From Rhizoctonia solani (Eukaryota > Basidiomycota > Agaricomycetes > Cantharellales > Ceratobasidiaceae): a DNA stretch of 64,000 nt. Position numbers and translations under genes: made by a program. This document shows, piece by piece, positions 1 to 10,393 of the stretch. Positions within the stretch are counted from its first letter, which is position 1. Every line of letters begins with the position of its first letter. Below the pieces are notes generated by a model, which saw only the letters and a list, made by a program, of their open reading frames with translations, had not been told where the DNA came from and ran no database searches. The stretch lies in contig NC_057379.1 in the NCBI RefSeq assembly GCF_016906535.1, forward strand, positions 806,001 to 870,000. The letters run 5' to 3'.

Positions 1-283
1 GACCAGAATCAATTTCTCGGCCATCAATAACGCGTAGTTTCTTGGGGATTGGATGTATATAGGTTGGAAGTCGATAGGTTTCTACTAAAAGAGGGTGGAT
101 GAAGCAGGAAGTTGCCCCAGAATCAATCATGGCTTTTCCTTGAAACGGTTTAGCCAAAAAACTTGATTTTTGGGATTTGGGAGTCTCACACGGATTTGCA
201 GTAAACGACGCATATATTTGAGGTGAATTACATAAAGAAAGAATTTCTAGGTTGTTGTTTACATGATGCAAATCTGCTAGCAT
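1..283 (-). CDS. Retroelement pol, protease start (partial)
   Basis: N-terminal part of a pol polyprotein cut by the window edge. The minus strand is open from an ATG at 283 to base 1 in a frame different from gag. It encodes MIDSGATSCFIHP, the D-S-G-A active-site motif of retropepsin-type aspartic proteases, about 50 codons in. In Ty3/gypsy elements this protease matures the Gag-Pol precursor; reverse transcriptase, RNase H and integrase would follow outside the window. The ATG lies 21 bases beyond the gag stop, so pol could be a separate ORF or be reached by frameshifting; the frame is also open upstream across the gag end. No break is seen in the visible part. Confidence 0.8.
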   Translation of the reverse strand, partial: MLADLHHVNNNLEILSLCNSPQIYASFTANPCETPKSQKSSFLAKPFQGKAMIDSGATSCFIHPLLVETYRLPTYIHPIPKKLRVIDGREIDSG

Positions 284-303
284 ACAGCCAAGTGCCTTAC
301 TCC

Positions 304-1872
304 TTAATCGGCCTTGGCTTTCCCTTTTCCCGACTCTTCCTCATCAGAGACAACCTCAATTTGATTTTCTTCCTTGGGCCTTTCCCAAGACCATTCGATA
401 TCAGCCACATGTCCAGACATGGGCTTAGAGGGACAATTGCGCGCAAAATGGCCTTTACCTCCGCATACATGGCAGGTGAGATTTGCAAAGCCCCTTCCAT
501 CAAGGTCCATAGGACCTGGACCTTTAGAGCTTGAGGCCAAAACAGGTGTGGGAGCAATGATTGGTTTGATGGGGGCGGCTGCAGCAGGGCGTTCGTCCTT
601 TTTGAGAGATGGGAATGGGATCATTGTATCCTTTGTTTCCCCATTCCACCTGACATTGGGCATATTGCCAGAAGTTGTTTGTACAATTGAAGTAATAGCG
701 CCTTTCTTGGCGCGACGAGTAGTGGGATCAATCATATATACATTATCTCCCACATTTAGACGTGTACGAGTGGGAGTGGGGTTGGAACTGGAAGTGGGGA
801 CGGCAGAGGAAGGGGCACGAATAGTAGGGACCGACGGATTGGATAGGCGAGTGGATTCAATATGGTTTGCAATTTCCTCTGCCTTATCATAGACCTGTTG
901 GGCCGTAGCACAACGCCATTGGAACATCGTGGATAGCATAATGTCCTTGATGTCATTTTTGAGGCCGTCGTAGTACTTGTCACGTAAGGTTTCGTCACTG
1001 TAGCCCAAGGACACTGAATACTGCTGAAATTCACAAGTGTATTCTTGAACTGAAGCTTTCTGTCGTAGATTATTCCATTTTTGACGGTACTTTTCATCAC
1101 GGTTTGTGTCCACGTAATGCTTAGTAAATTCGGCCCAAAACACATCAACATTTTCCAAAAGTGGAACCGCCTCTCCCCTAAATACCTTCCTTTCCTTATA
1201 TGGGCGAACCCAATCTTCTGCTGCACCTTCAAAATACAATGTTATCCACAAGATTTTCTCCTCGTGAGATCTATTGGCTCCTTTTGCCCTTATATAGGCT
1301 TGACATGCAATAATGAAATTAAGGGCGTCTTCTTTTTTGCCACTAAACTTATTTGGCTTGGCAAATTTCAAATCGGAATTAGAAGATGTAGGGGCAGGTG
1401 GGGGATTGATAGTGGTGGCAGTGCCAGAAGGTGGAGGCGGTGGGGGTGGAACTGTGGAACGAGAGGAGGATTGGTGAAGAAGCTGGTCTTGTACGGCCTG
1501 GATGGAAGTAGCCGCCCCTTGAATTTGGTTTGAATAAAAAATATGTTGATTGCGCGATTGATCGCAATGTTCTTCAAGTTCCGCCCTTAGTAACGCTATT
1601 TGGTCATGTTGCGCTTCATAGGCGCCTTGTAATTGTGAGAATTCCTTTTTTAAAATAATCATATTTTGGGCAACCATATCAAGCACTTCGCGATCTGACA
1701 TCTGACTAAAGGACATGGGGGAATATACATGTGGTGGCTCAGCCACAGGAGCAGGAGTATGGGTACGAGAAGATGGGGCAGACCACCCCGATTGGATTTG
1801 GGGGGAAATCAGATTAGTCTCTCCCATTGCGCCCAAGCCAGGCGTTATCATATGAGACTGCAAAAAACTCAT
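304..1872 (-). CDS. Ty3/gypsy-type Gag
   Basis: Uninterrupted 522-residue Gag. The first 150 residues contain a heptad-rich stretch and a polyproline run. Residues about 170-330 form a retrotransposon Gag capsid region (FWAEFTKHYVD, then VQEYTCEFQQY and YYDGLKNDIKDIM). Near the C terminus sits one CCHC zinc knuckle, CHVCGGKGHFARNC, expected to bind element RNA. The tail is acidic and lysine-rich. Gag forms the virus-like particle in which reverse transcription takes place. It is followed by pol, which identifies the element, and its start overlaps the 3' end of a coiled-coil ORF by 59 bases. An intact gag frame suggests a young insertion, although whether the element can move cannot be judged from this end alone. 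Confidence 0.88.
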   Translation of the reverse strand: MSFLQSHMITPGLGAMGETNLISPQIQSGWSAPSSRTHTPAPVAEPPHVYSPMSFSQMSDREVLDMVAQNMIILKKEFSQLQGAYEAQHDQIALLRAELEEHCDQSRNQHIFYSNQIQGAATSIQAVQDQLLHQSSSRSTVPPPPPPPSGTATTINPPPAPTSSNSDLKFAKPNKFSGKKEDALNFIIACQAYIRAKGANRSHEEKILWITLYFEGAAEDWVRPYKERKVFRGEAVPLLENVDVFWAEFTKHYVDTNRDEKYRQKWNNLRQKASVQEYTCEFQQYSVSLGYSDETLRDKYYDGLKNDIKDIMLSTMFQWRCATAQQVYDKAEEIANHIESTRLSNPSVPTIRAPSSAVPTSSSNPTPTRTRLNVGDNVYMIDPTTRRAKKGAITSIVQTTSGNMPNVRWNGETKDTMIPFPSLKKDERPAAAAPIKPIIAPTPVLASSSKGPGPMDLDGRGFANLTCHVCGGKGHFARNCPSKPMSGHVADIEWSWERPKEENQIEVVSDEEESGKGKAKAD

Positions 1873-2308
1873 ATTCTTTGTAGTAGTGGATTCTCCCTTT
1901 TCCGTCTTGGGTGATATCCTGAATGGAGCAATGGAAATTATCTAGCTCAAGTTCCTTTTCAACTAAAAGGCGATCCCTTTCCTTGATAAGGCGTTCCTGC
2001 TCTTCAATGGTAAGGGCAAGATCGCGGTTATGTGCTTCGAGGTTGGCAATAAGGTTCCTTTGTTCTTGAAGATCTGTCTTGTAGATATTATTGAGACGCT
2101 CTGCAAATGACTTATGATGTTTGATATGGGCTATAGCTTGGACTAGCCCTGGTTCTTCAATGCAAGCAATATGTTCTTCAAGATTGTTGATGCGACCAAC
2201 TAAAATGTGGTTGATGTTGCTGATGGTTTTCTCGAGGTAGAGATAGCGGGTGACGATGGAGTAAGGCCAAAAGATGGCAAAGAGGATAAGGTCTAGAAAG
2301 TCAAACAC
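1814..2308 (-). CDS. Upstream coiled-coil ORF of the retroelement (no Met start)
   Basis: Open frame of about 164 codons between the probable LTR and gag, overlapping the gag start in another frame. It begins with a hydrophobic stretch (FLDLILFAIFWPYSIV) and continues as a long charged helix with heptad character (IEEQERLIKERDRLL). The frame has no ATG anywhere: the first codon given is GTG, and the frame stays open upstream to about base 2350 before a stop. It could be an N-terminal extension of Gag reached by frameshifting, a separate ORF with a non-AUG or spliced start, or a decayed reading frame. I do not recognise a family. Length and composition argue against chance, but function is unknown. 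Confidence 0.45.
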   Translation of the reverse strand: MFDFLDLILFAIFWPYSIVTRYLYLEKTISNINHILVGRINNLEEHIACIEEPGLVQAIAHIKHHKSFAERLNNIYKTDLQEQRNLIANLEAHNRDLALTIEEQERLIKERDRLLVEKELELDNFHCSIQDITQDGKGRIHYYKEYEFFAVSYDNAWLGRNGRD

Positions 2309-2907
2309 TAGGATGCGTTCCCAATATAGATTGGTACTCGGTCAGATAGATAATCAACGGATTTATAGTTCAAACTACTAACTGTTTGCCTTCCCACTAG
2401 CGTTAAACAATCCTTCTACTAAATCAACAGCTGTGTACAAGCGTGATATTAGTCAGGTTTTTTGTAAGCGGAGGTTCAGCTGACTAACAGCGTATGACTA
2501 AAGGTGCGGACACCCTGGTATGCGGACGATTGCTAGCAAGGGGCTATCCCGCGGTCTTACTGCTACTCGTATTCCTGTCTTTGATTATTACACAGGGGCT
2601 ACGATGCAATAGCTATTCAGACGTTGGTGCTTATCCAAGCGTAGGTCTCGTTTGTTGACAAGAGTACAAGTGAGAAAGACTTGACCTAGTGTCACGACTA
2701 AGCTTGGACCTATGATACAAGTAGGCTTAAAGTCCGTGGCCCTATCACCAATGGACTATGAGAACAAGAGGGGCGACAAAGGCCCAGGGGGTATGATTTA
2801 GGGTAGAGGGCAACAAAGGCCTGGTAGGTGATGCTTAAGTAAAGTGCACTAGGCTCAACAAGGGAGCAGGGCAATGGGTAGGTAAGAACTCAGGTGGATT
2901 GACGAAG

Positions 2908-2942
2908 AGGTCAAGTCTTGCTGTTTAGCGGCGACTTGACCT
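2908..2942. repeat. 10-bp inverted repeat in the LTR
   Basis: AGGTCAAGTC at 2908-2917 and GACTTGACCT at 2933-2942 are perfect inverted copies separated by 15 bases. A third copy, GACTTGACCT, lies at 2678-2687. Placed just downstream of the TATA-like box, the pair could form a hairpin near the 5' end of the element RNA or be paired protein-binding sites. Confidence 0.6.
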
Positions 2943-2944
2943 GG

Positions 2945-2956
2945 CTTATATACATG
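2945..2956 (-). promoter_or_regulatory. TATA-like box of the LTR
   Basis: TATATAAG on the minus strand about 180 bases inside the proposed LTR start and immediately upstream of an inverted repeat. Position and orientation fit transcription towards gag. Confidence 0.4.
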
Positions 2957-3226
2957 AGGAAAGCCACATCAAAAACAACAGTACTAAATAGTGAGTCATT
3001 TACAATTTCACATCATATATCAAATATATCACGTGATCTTGATGAGTCATAAATATATACCAAAAAAGGAAACTGTCTCAGAAAAAAGGTAGAAAATAGT
3101 AAAAAATCATGTCATGCCAATGAAGGTCATGACAGTATGGTATGCGTTTACTTGCTTAAAGTAATGAATACATTTGAATCTATTGTATATTTGTCATACA
3201 TGCAATACACGTGACCCAGGAGTAAG

Positions 3227-4167
3227 AGGACCCCCAATTACCCCGGTGGAGGCGTCTTCCCAAATCCGGCTGTCTACTAGTGTTCATATCCGGAAGCTTT
3301 TTGGCGGCTGCTCATATGACTCATGTCCGGAACCCAAAGATGCCTCGGACCCCAAACCATCGATGTCCGGAAGTTGAATGATGCCTTGGGCCGTATGCGC
3401 CCAGCGCTTAAATGGATTTATCTATACATATATATATATATATTTCTTTTACAATCCTCCCCAGTTTTTGAGCCCACTTGCGGTATACCAGCCTTCTCCA
3501 GCTTGGGTAACAGCCTAACTAACTAATCTCTCTCCTTGATAATGTGGCGATCCTCTGACTCCAAATCCTTGGTTTGCAAGGCCGGCGTGTTTACGAAGCC
3601 AACACACATCAAGAGCGCATTTGTTGGTACAAGTTGGTAGTAAGGGATCTCCATTGGCCAACCAAGGTGTATAGCACAGTACTTGGCCCGCAATCCAACC
3701 TTCTGATAGGTTTGGACAGCAACATATGAGATGTGGCCAAGATGGGTAGTCTGGGGGACCCATAGGTTCATCCCATTATATCCGCCCTCCTTGATGTATA
3801 TATCTGGGATTTTGAACTCAAAATGGGAGGTGAAAACAATAAATTCAATTTACAGTAGTAAATAAAATAGGCCAATATACTGGGAACGCGACCTGGCTCA
3901 CGAGTTGAACACCATTACATTTGAATTAGCTCTGTATAACAGCGTTAGCACCCGGAAAAACAATTACCCGGAGGAAGGACCCACGTGATGTCCGGAAGCC
4001 GAAGATGCCTTGGCCCACGGCGACCCCGTCATATCCGGAATTGCACGATGCCTACCCCCCTCCAACCATGGCCTCATGTCCGGAAAAAATGATGCCTCAC
4101 CCCTCCCGCCCACTAGGACCCATGTCCGGAAGCCGAAGACGCCTCCACCGGGATAATTGGGGGTCCT
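3227..4167. mobile_element. Short inverted-repeat DNA transposon, hAT-like, non-autonomous
   Basis: A 941-bp element. Its first 32 bases (3227-3258) match the reverse complement of its last 32 (4136-4167) with one mismatch, starting AGGACCCCCAATT. It is flanked by a perfect 8-bp direct repeat, GGAGTAAG, at 3219-3226 and 4168-4175, the target-site duplication. Eight-base duplications are typical of hAT elements; the terminal repeats are longer than many hAT termini, so the superfamily is tentative. Next to both ends lie arrays of a degenerate motif of the form TCCGGAAGCCGAAGATGCCT, with TCCGGA at 3289, 3326 and 3366 on the left and 3991, 4034, 4079 and 4125 on the right, all in one orientation and 37-46 bases apart. 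Such subterminal motifs are usually transposase-binding sites. No transposase is encoded; a short open frame lies inside on the minus strand. Confidence 0.85.
3523..3840 (-). pseudogene. Coding-like fragment inside the DNA transposon
   Basis: On the minus strand a frame runs from about 3840 to a stop at 3523, with an ATG at 3771 giving 82 residues. It reads like a real C-terminal exon (PDIYIKEGGYNGMNLWVP upstream of and around the ATG, then GLRAKYCAIHLGWPMEIPYY). I do not recognise the family, and nothing resembles an hAT dimerisation domain. It may be a fragment of the parent element's gene or a captured host exon. No other exon was found in the element. Confidence 0.35.
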
Positions 4168-4299
4168 GGAGTAAGTTACAGAGTTACTTATGACTGTGTT
4201 AGTAAGTATGTGTTTCTTACCTTGCAAGTAACCCGTCTGGAATTTCTAACGAAACCCTAACAGGTTCGCCTGTCTTCCACTTTGCTATCACCGCAACGC

Positions 4300-7200
4300 A
4301 TGGAAACCAAACAAACTCGTAGTGGTCCTAAACCCATGGGCGATACAATTCGCACCTTTTTTCCATGCTTTGGCCGACGTGCTAAACCAGACGCAGAGAT
4401 CCGTGTCTGTGATCGCGGCAGTAGTGAGCCCGTGGAGCTTGTTGATGTCGAAGCCAACTTGTCTGCAGCAGCAAAATCAGGACCTAATTGGAGTCTACTG
4501 GATACTGTATTGGCTGGACTGGAGAATGCGGTCGAGGTGTTTCCTCCTTTGCAAGCAGCACTTGGGGGATTGCGCGAGGTTGTAGGGAACACAAAGGTTA
4601 GATCGATTCAGCTTATCGGATATATGTCAAGTAGAGACTATCGGGTGAGTGACAGGTATCAGAGCGAAATCGGACTGAATACGAACAACTCGCATCGGAA
4701 TTGCAAGCACAAGTCAGGGTTCTGATCGACCACGTCGGTAGCGCCAACCCAACATGGATGCCTCACTCGATCTCTAAGATTGCATAGTGCGTAACTAGTG
4801 GCTGGCGGACCACACCTATTTTAACGTATGATCAGTTTAATCCAAGCGGAAATTGAGCTGATTAAGACGCAACAAGAAAAGGGTAAAATAAGTAGAATCA
4901 GAAATGCACTGGACGAGGAGACGGAGATACAAAGCTATCGAAAGGTTGACTCGCTTTTCCGGCAGCTTCAGGTGAGACTACGTATAAAAATGTATATTTG
5001 AGACGTTGTCTGAACAAAGAGTAGAGTGAGGTATCATTCAGCACATGGAGGTCCGTACAGGATCAGCATATGGTAAGCCCTGCAAGTTGAGACGATCAAA
5101 CACCACATGTTTAGGCAACTGGTTGTTCTCAGACATCCCTACTTCTCCCGGCGCCCAACGCCTGGTACGATGCCGCGCTTTCAGCAGAAGCATACCGTGG
5201 CGGCTGCACTCCTGGCACTCGCAAGCGTATCATCGACGACTTCTTAGACTGGGCAAGCAGTACTGATACCTTCCACCTCTACTGGATGAACGGCATGCCG
5301 GGCACTGGCAAGACCACCATCGCATACACCCTCTGCCAGCAGCTTGAGTCCACCAAGCAGCTCGGTGCTTGCTTCTTCTGCTCTCGTATCTCCCCCGACT
5401 GTCGAGACGTCAATCGCATATTCCCAACTATCGCATATCAACTCGCGCAGTACTCGAATCCCTACCGAAACAAGCTATTCGAGGTCCTGAGCGAAACTCG
5501 CAACATCGCACAGAGAAACATAAACGTCCAGTTTGAGAACCTGGTACTGAAGCCGCTTGCGTCGGTCAAGAAGGTGCTGCAGCGCGATGTTGTGGTCGTG
5601 ATAGACGCGCTTGACGAATGCTCGGACGGTGGGGAGCAGGTGCTGGCGTTGCTTGTCAAGGGTGCTGCGCAGCTGCCGATCAAGTTCATGGTCACCAGCC
5701 GACCGGACCCGAGTATCTCGCGACAGATGGACATAGCTCGGGCTAGCTTGACTCATCAAGTGTTCTATTTACATGAGATCGAGAGGTCGCTTGTTCAGGA
5801 TGATGTGATCATATACCTCCGACAGGCGTTTGAACAGAATGCGATTCCAGCTTCCGCCCAGGATATCGAGCAACTTGCCCGTTATGCGGGTAACCTATTT
5901 ATTGTAGCGGCCACAACTGTACGATACATCCTCGGAAACGGATCTATACTAGCTACTTCTCACTCTCTAGAGCGAATGGAAGCAGCCTTGAAGATGATCA
6001 AGACGGGGTCAGGTGCCAAAACCGCGTATGAGGTGATCGACTCATTGTACAGGGGAATACTGGAAGGTCTACTACAAAAGCTGGAATCAAATGAAAAGGA
6101 AGACGTATGCCGAGTGCTATGGGCTACGCTCTGTATACGCGAGCCAGTATCAGTCAGCACACTGTCAGCGGTAATTGGAATGCAAGCAAGCACCGTGGAG
6201 AGCATCGTCAAGCTGCTTCAGTCCGTGCTTTACCTGTCCAACTCCACTGGGATGGTATCAACCCTGCACGCATCATTTCCTGACTTCATGTTTAGCCAAG
6301 ATAGGGCCGCTCACTTGCACTGCGATAGAAACTTACAGGATGACATGCTCTCTCGTAGCTGCTTTGGCCTGATGGAAAGGCAGCTGAGGTTCAACATCTG
6401 CGGGCTGGAAACTTCATATAGACGGGACATGGATGTACCGGGCCTTCAGAATCGCGTGGACGAGTGTGTAAGCCCCGAGCTATTCTATGCGTGTCGATAT
6501 TGGGTGGACCACCTACGAAGTATACCAGTGTCGAAAGAAAGAGCGAGAATATTGAGAAGGTTCCTGTACGATCAGCTACTATACTGGATCGAGGTCCTCA
6601 GCCTCAAGGGCTGGGTGTCAAACGCTATGAGCTCGATGAGCGAGGCTGAAAGGTGGCTGTCGGTGCGTATGTCATAGCTTCATGAGTATGCTGTACTGAC
6701 AAACTACTAGGGCGACATGGATAAAAATGCTGAAACAACAAACCTACAAACTGCAGTCCATGACGCCCAGAGATTGATCATATCGTTCACAGCCAGTCCT
6801 GCCATAAAGAGCATGCCACATCTATACCTTTCGTCACTACCGGCTGCATCCAAAGATAGCGAAGTACTCAGATATCATCATAAGAGGTTTCGAGGGCTTT
6901 CAGACACACTGACAGGCCGTGCATCAGATATCAGAGGAAGAAATGATGCACTCGTAACATGGACGGTCGGACCTATAGGTGGGAGCACAGAGGTTTCTCG
7001 TGATGGTGCGCGCATTGCATCATATGGCACTGGTGGAAATATTCAGGTCTGGGACATTAGACGCGCTGAGGTGGTTCTTGATCTCGTCGGTGGCCACCCG
7101 CAGTCAGGATATATTCAGTCAGCTGCATTCTCCTCCAAAGGATCGCACCTTGCCTCAGGGTCCAGAGATGGGACCATATGCATATGGGACATTACCAGCG

Positions 7201-8988
7201 GGGGCCTTCTGACCACCACCATCCACTACCACCCTGGGTCAATTAATACACTTGCATTTTCTCCTAGCGATAGCATGCTAGCATCTGCTTCATTCGACGG
7301 CACCGTCTGCCTTTGGAACCTTCGACCCACTGAGCAGCCAAGCATAAAATTCGAGTACCATAATGGCGAGGGGGACGTCTGCTTCTCTCCGGATGGCACC
7401 CTCTTGGCGTCAGCTGGCCGTGGCCGTGTCATCTACATACGAAGCACACTGACCGGCGCACTTTCGATCAGCCCACTCCAAGGACACAATGCAGCTGTAG
7501 GCTGCGTGCGTTTCTCCCCAGACGGTCAGCGACTTGCATCATCGTCAAAGGACATGACAGTTCGTATGTGGAGTCCGCATGACGGCACTCTGCTTGCTGG
7601 TCCATTCCACGTGTCTATGGATGTCCACGGCTTTCAGCCAATCTCGTTCTCGCCAGACCCACAAGGCACGTTGCTTGCCTGTGCGATGAGCGATGCGACA
7701 ATACAAATCATCAACACACACCGGCGAGCTCACATATGGCCCATTTATAGGTCACACTTCCGTTATCAACTCGGTACATTTCTTGCCAGGTGGCACTCAG
7801 CTTATATCTAGCTCCGACGATGGCACGATCCGCATCTGGGAAGCTCAGCATAGTCATAAGCAATCCGACATCGCACGGAAAGGACACACCATGTACATCA
7901 ACTCGGTGGCAGTTTCGCCTGATGGCACGCTCGTTGTTTCCGGCTCGGACGATATGAGTATATGCATGTGGGATGCAGTATCTGGTGCACTCATTCGACA
8001 GATCCTATACGCACACGACGGCTACATCCAGTGTGTTGCGTTCTCTCTTGACGGCACAATGATCACATCAGGCTCGACTGATTGTAACATACGCATGTGG
8101 GACCCGTACAGCGGCGAGCCTATGGAAGATCTGCTCACCGGCCACACTGGTTGGGTTTGGGCCGTTAGCTTTTCGCCAGATGGACGCAAACTTGTCTCAG
8201 GGTCTAGTGATCAGACCATCCGAATATGGGGCCTGCAGAAAGACGAGGTGACGAGTAGCTGTTTATCTGGGCACAGAGATCTAGTTCATTCAGTCGTATT
8301 CTCATCCGATGGGACGCAAGTGGCCTCTGGGAGTGTAGATTGCCATGTCGGTCTATGGGATGCGCAGCAGTCGAGCTTGGTCTGGATGCGCAAGAGCCAC
8401 ACCGACACTGTTAACATCGTGAAATTCTCACCCAGCGGAGGTTTTGTTGCCTCTGGCTCGGATGATGGCATGATATTGCTGTGGGATGTGTCTGTTGGCA
8501 ACATAGCCGGTGCAATGTCAGCCGCGCAGGATCGCCGGGTTGAGTCCCTTTCGTTCTCTCCCGATGGCCACAGCATAGCTGTTGGATCATCCGACTATTC
8601 AATAGCCATATGGGACGTCGACTCAAGGTCGCTCAAGCAGTCGTTCGAGGGGTACAGTGGAGTTATGTCTGTCGCTTTCACTCCCGACGGCAGATATGTC
8701 ATTGCTGGCTCGGAAGATGCGTCTATACACAAGTGGGACACTACGGCTATACAAAACTCGACAAGCGAAGAAGCATCATGGGTTGCTCGTAAAGACGGAT
8801 GGGTGACCGACCAGAGCGATCGGCTACTGCTTTGGCTCCCGCATGACTTGAGAGGAAGGCTGTTCCTGGACCCGCGTAATGTGTTCACTATCCTGGCTGG
8901 CGAAGTCTTTGTCCCTAGAGCCCCCAGCCTTGATGACTTTTGCTTCGGGGATAGGTGGGAAGATTGTTACCTTGGGACGAAGCGATAG
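4300..8988 (+). CDS. NACHT-WD40 repeat protein (NLR-like)
   Basis: STAND-type signalling protein of the kind linked to fungal heterokaryon incompatibility and non-self recognition. Exons I infer: 4300-4596, 4665-4786, 4836-4971, 5025-5072, 5115-6662, then 6711 onward, all with GT-AG introns of 42-68 bases in phase. The NACHT domain starts near 5280 with the P-loop GMPGTGKTT; the Walker B stretch is VVVVIDALDEC and a sensor-like TSRPDPS follows. From about 6980 to 8750 there are roughly a dozen WD40 blades (typical endings IWD, MWD), then a conserved tail ending near YLGTKR. The frame changes inside the WD40 region near 7713-7722, in an AC dinucleotide run. Either two bases are missing, or a 70-base intron (7681-7750) is removed in frame at the cost of part of one blade. 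The start at 4300 is the first ATG in frame. Confidence 0.85.
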
Positions 8989-9615
8989 GAACGGTTGGTC
9001 ATGTCGCGTGTAATAAGGTGAGTGTCGGTCCTTGTTCATCGAATTTAACCTCGGTTCTAACTATATGGCAATATCAGAGTCATCTCTCTTATGACTGATT
9101 GAGATTTAGATATTAGCTACTGGTTTCTTAATTTTGGTATCAGGATGTCCTCGTGTATCGTTTTTACCTAGCAAGGAACGGCCAGTCGGTGATTTACCTG
9201 TTTGGCCGGTTCTTCATAAAATAGAACTCTCCTAGCCATCTTTTGTCAGTTTAGTACAGTACCCTATCAAATTCCGTACTTTCCGATGCTCCGTGTATTT
9301 TTGGGATTGTTTACAGTATTTAGTATATACCATGAAATGTATGACTCGAAGCCCAAGCGCACCAGCTCCGGCTTGGTTCAACCTAAATCTAACCGCTCAC
9401 ACACAGGGGAACACCTAGTCAAATGACTCTAAATTTCTTATCGCCCCATAAGCCATTATAAGTCTACCAGATCGTTATTTCCACTTTTCGGGTAGCGTCT
9501 GGGGGATTAATTCGTGAACGTGTGATCGGAAGTTTCTCCTAGTGGCTGTGCTCCACTGCCTTACCTCATCATCGTTGATCAATTGAAGTTATCAATTTCT
9601 GAGCTGCCGCCCCCA
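8989..9615. other. Intergenic, nothing recognised
   Basis: Non-coding, moderately AT-rich spacer between the NACHT-WD40 gene and the uS7m gene. It must hold the 3' end of the first and the promoter of the second. No clear TATA box, repeat or RNA gene was seen. Confidence 0.5.
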
Positions 9616-10393
9616 ATGTCAACGCTCATCCATAGACTCCGCCCTACCTCAAGGTCATGGGGGTTGCAAGCCCCCTACAAATCTATTCTCACTCACTTTC
9701 GGACAAACAGTACTCGATCATTAGCAGAGCCAACGACACCCGTTAGCACAACTGTGCCCACACCTAATTCGACGACAGCACCGTCTTTGCTCCCAGAGTC
9801 TTCGTTCGCCCAGAGATTCGCCGCTGAGAAATACGAGAAGCCCCCAGTGACGCCTTTTTCTGAATCCGATAGCCTATCTCCTACTCGACTCCCTGCCGGC
9901 ACTCGACTTCCGCCAATCTCTGACCCACTCCTCGACTTTACGGCCTCTCTCATCCAAAAGCACGGAGAGCGAACCAAGGCCGCACGAACAGTAGCACAAG
10001 TGCTGGAGCATATTCATATCCTGACCGGTGGTGCCCCTCCTTTGCCTATATACCGCGAAGCAATTCGACTGGTGAGCCCCAGCGTCAAAGTGGTAACTCT
10101 GAAGAAGCGCGCCAAGAATCTGCCGACGCCTCGACCGTTGACGGAACGGCAGCGAACGAGGACTGGTATATTAGCCATCTTTAAAGCGAGCGACAAACGG
10201 CCAGAGAAGCATGTGTGGGAACGAGTTGGGAGGGAATGTATAAATGTGCTGAGGGGTGAGAGTGATGCGATTAAGAAACTGGAAGAGGTGCACAGATTTG
10301 CTATGGCTAACCGGTGAGTAATTCGACAGCGATGGGCTTTGTAGAAAACTAATTACTTGCTCACTCAGTGCGAATGCGTCTGTTCGTGTATGA
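9616..10393 (+). CDS. Mitochondrial small-subunit ribosomal protein uS7m
   Basis: Two exons: 9616-10313 and 10369-10393, joined in phase so that the protein ends ANRANASVRV. The first 35-40 residues are rich in Arg, Ser and Thr without acidic residues, as in a mitochondrial import presequence. Residues from about 135 match the uS7 fold: LEHIHILTGGAPPLPIYREA, then SVKVVTLKKRAKN, LTERQRTRTGI and a C-terminal helix with VHRFAMANR, like the bacterial S7 end. uS7 binds the 3' major domain of small-subunit rRNA and organises the head of the mitoribosome. The ATG at 9616 is preferred over an upstream in-frame TTG. The tiny final exon is easily missed by gene callers. Identification is by visible similarity only. 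Confidence 0.8.

Larger units (their letters stand above)
2332..3134 (-). repeat. Probable 5' LTR of the retroelement
   Basis: Non-coding stretch directly upstream of the retroelement genes. On the minus strand it can be read from TGTCATGACC (high end near 3134) to a CA near 2332, the usual TG...CA limits. A TATA-like box (TATATAAG) lies on the minus strand at about 2945-2956, suitably placed for a U3 promoter. Only one LTR is in the window, so the limits are estimates and cannot be confirmed by comparison. No convincing tRNA primer-binding site was found next to the proposed inner end. Confidence 0.45.

Noticed and set aside
3421..3450. TA-rich microsatellite as a possible origin or promoter
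   Set aside because: A simple repeat inside the DNA transposon; no other supporting signal.
4655..4664. GGTATCAGAG, resembling an LTR primer-binding site
   Set aside because: It lies within the first intron of the NACHT-WD40 gene with no LTR beside it; it contains that intron's 3' splice site.
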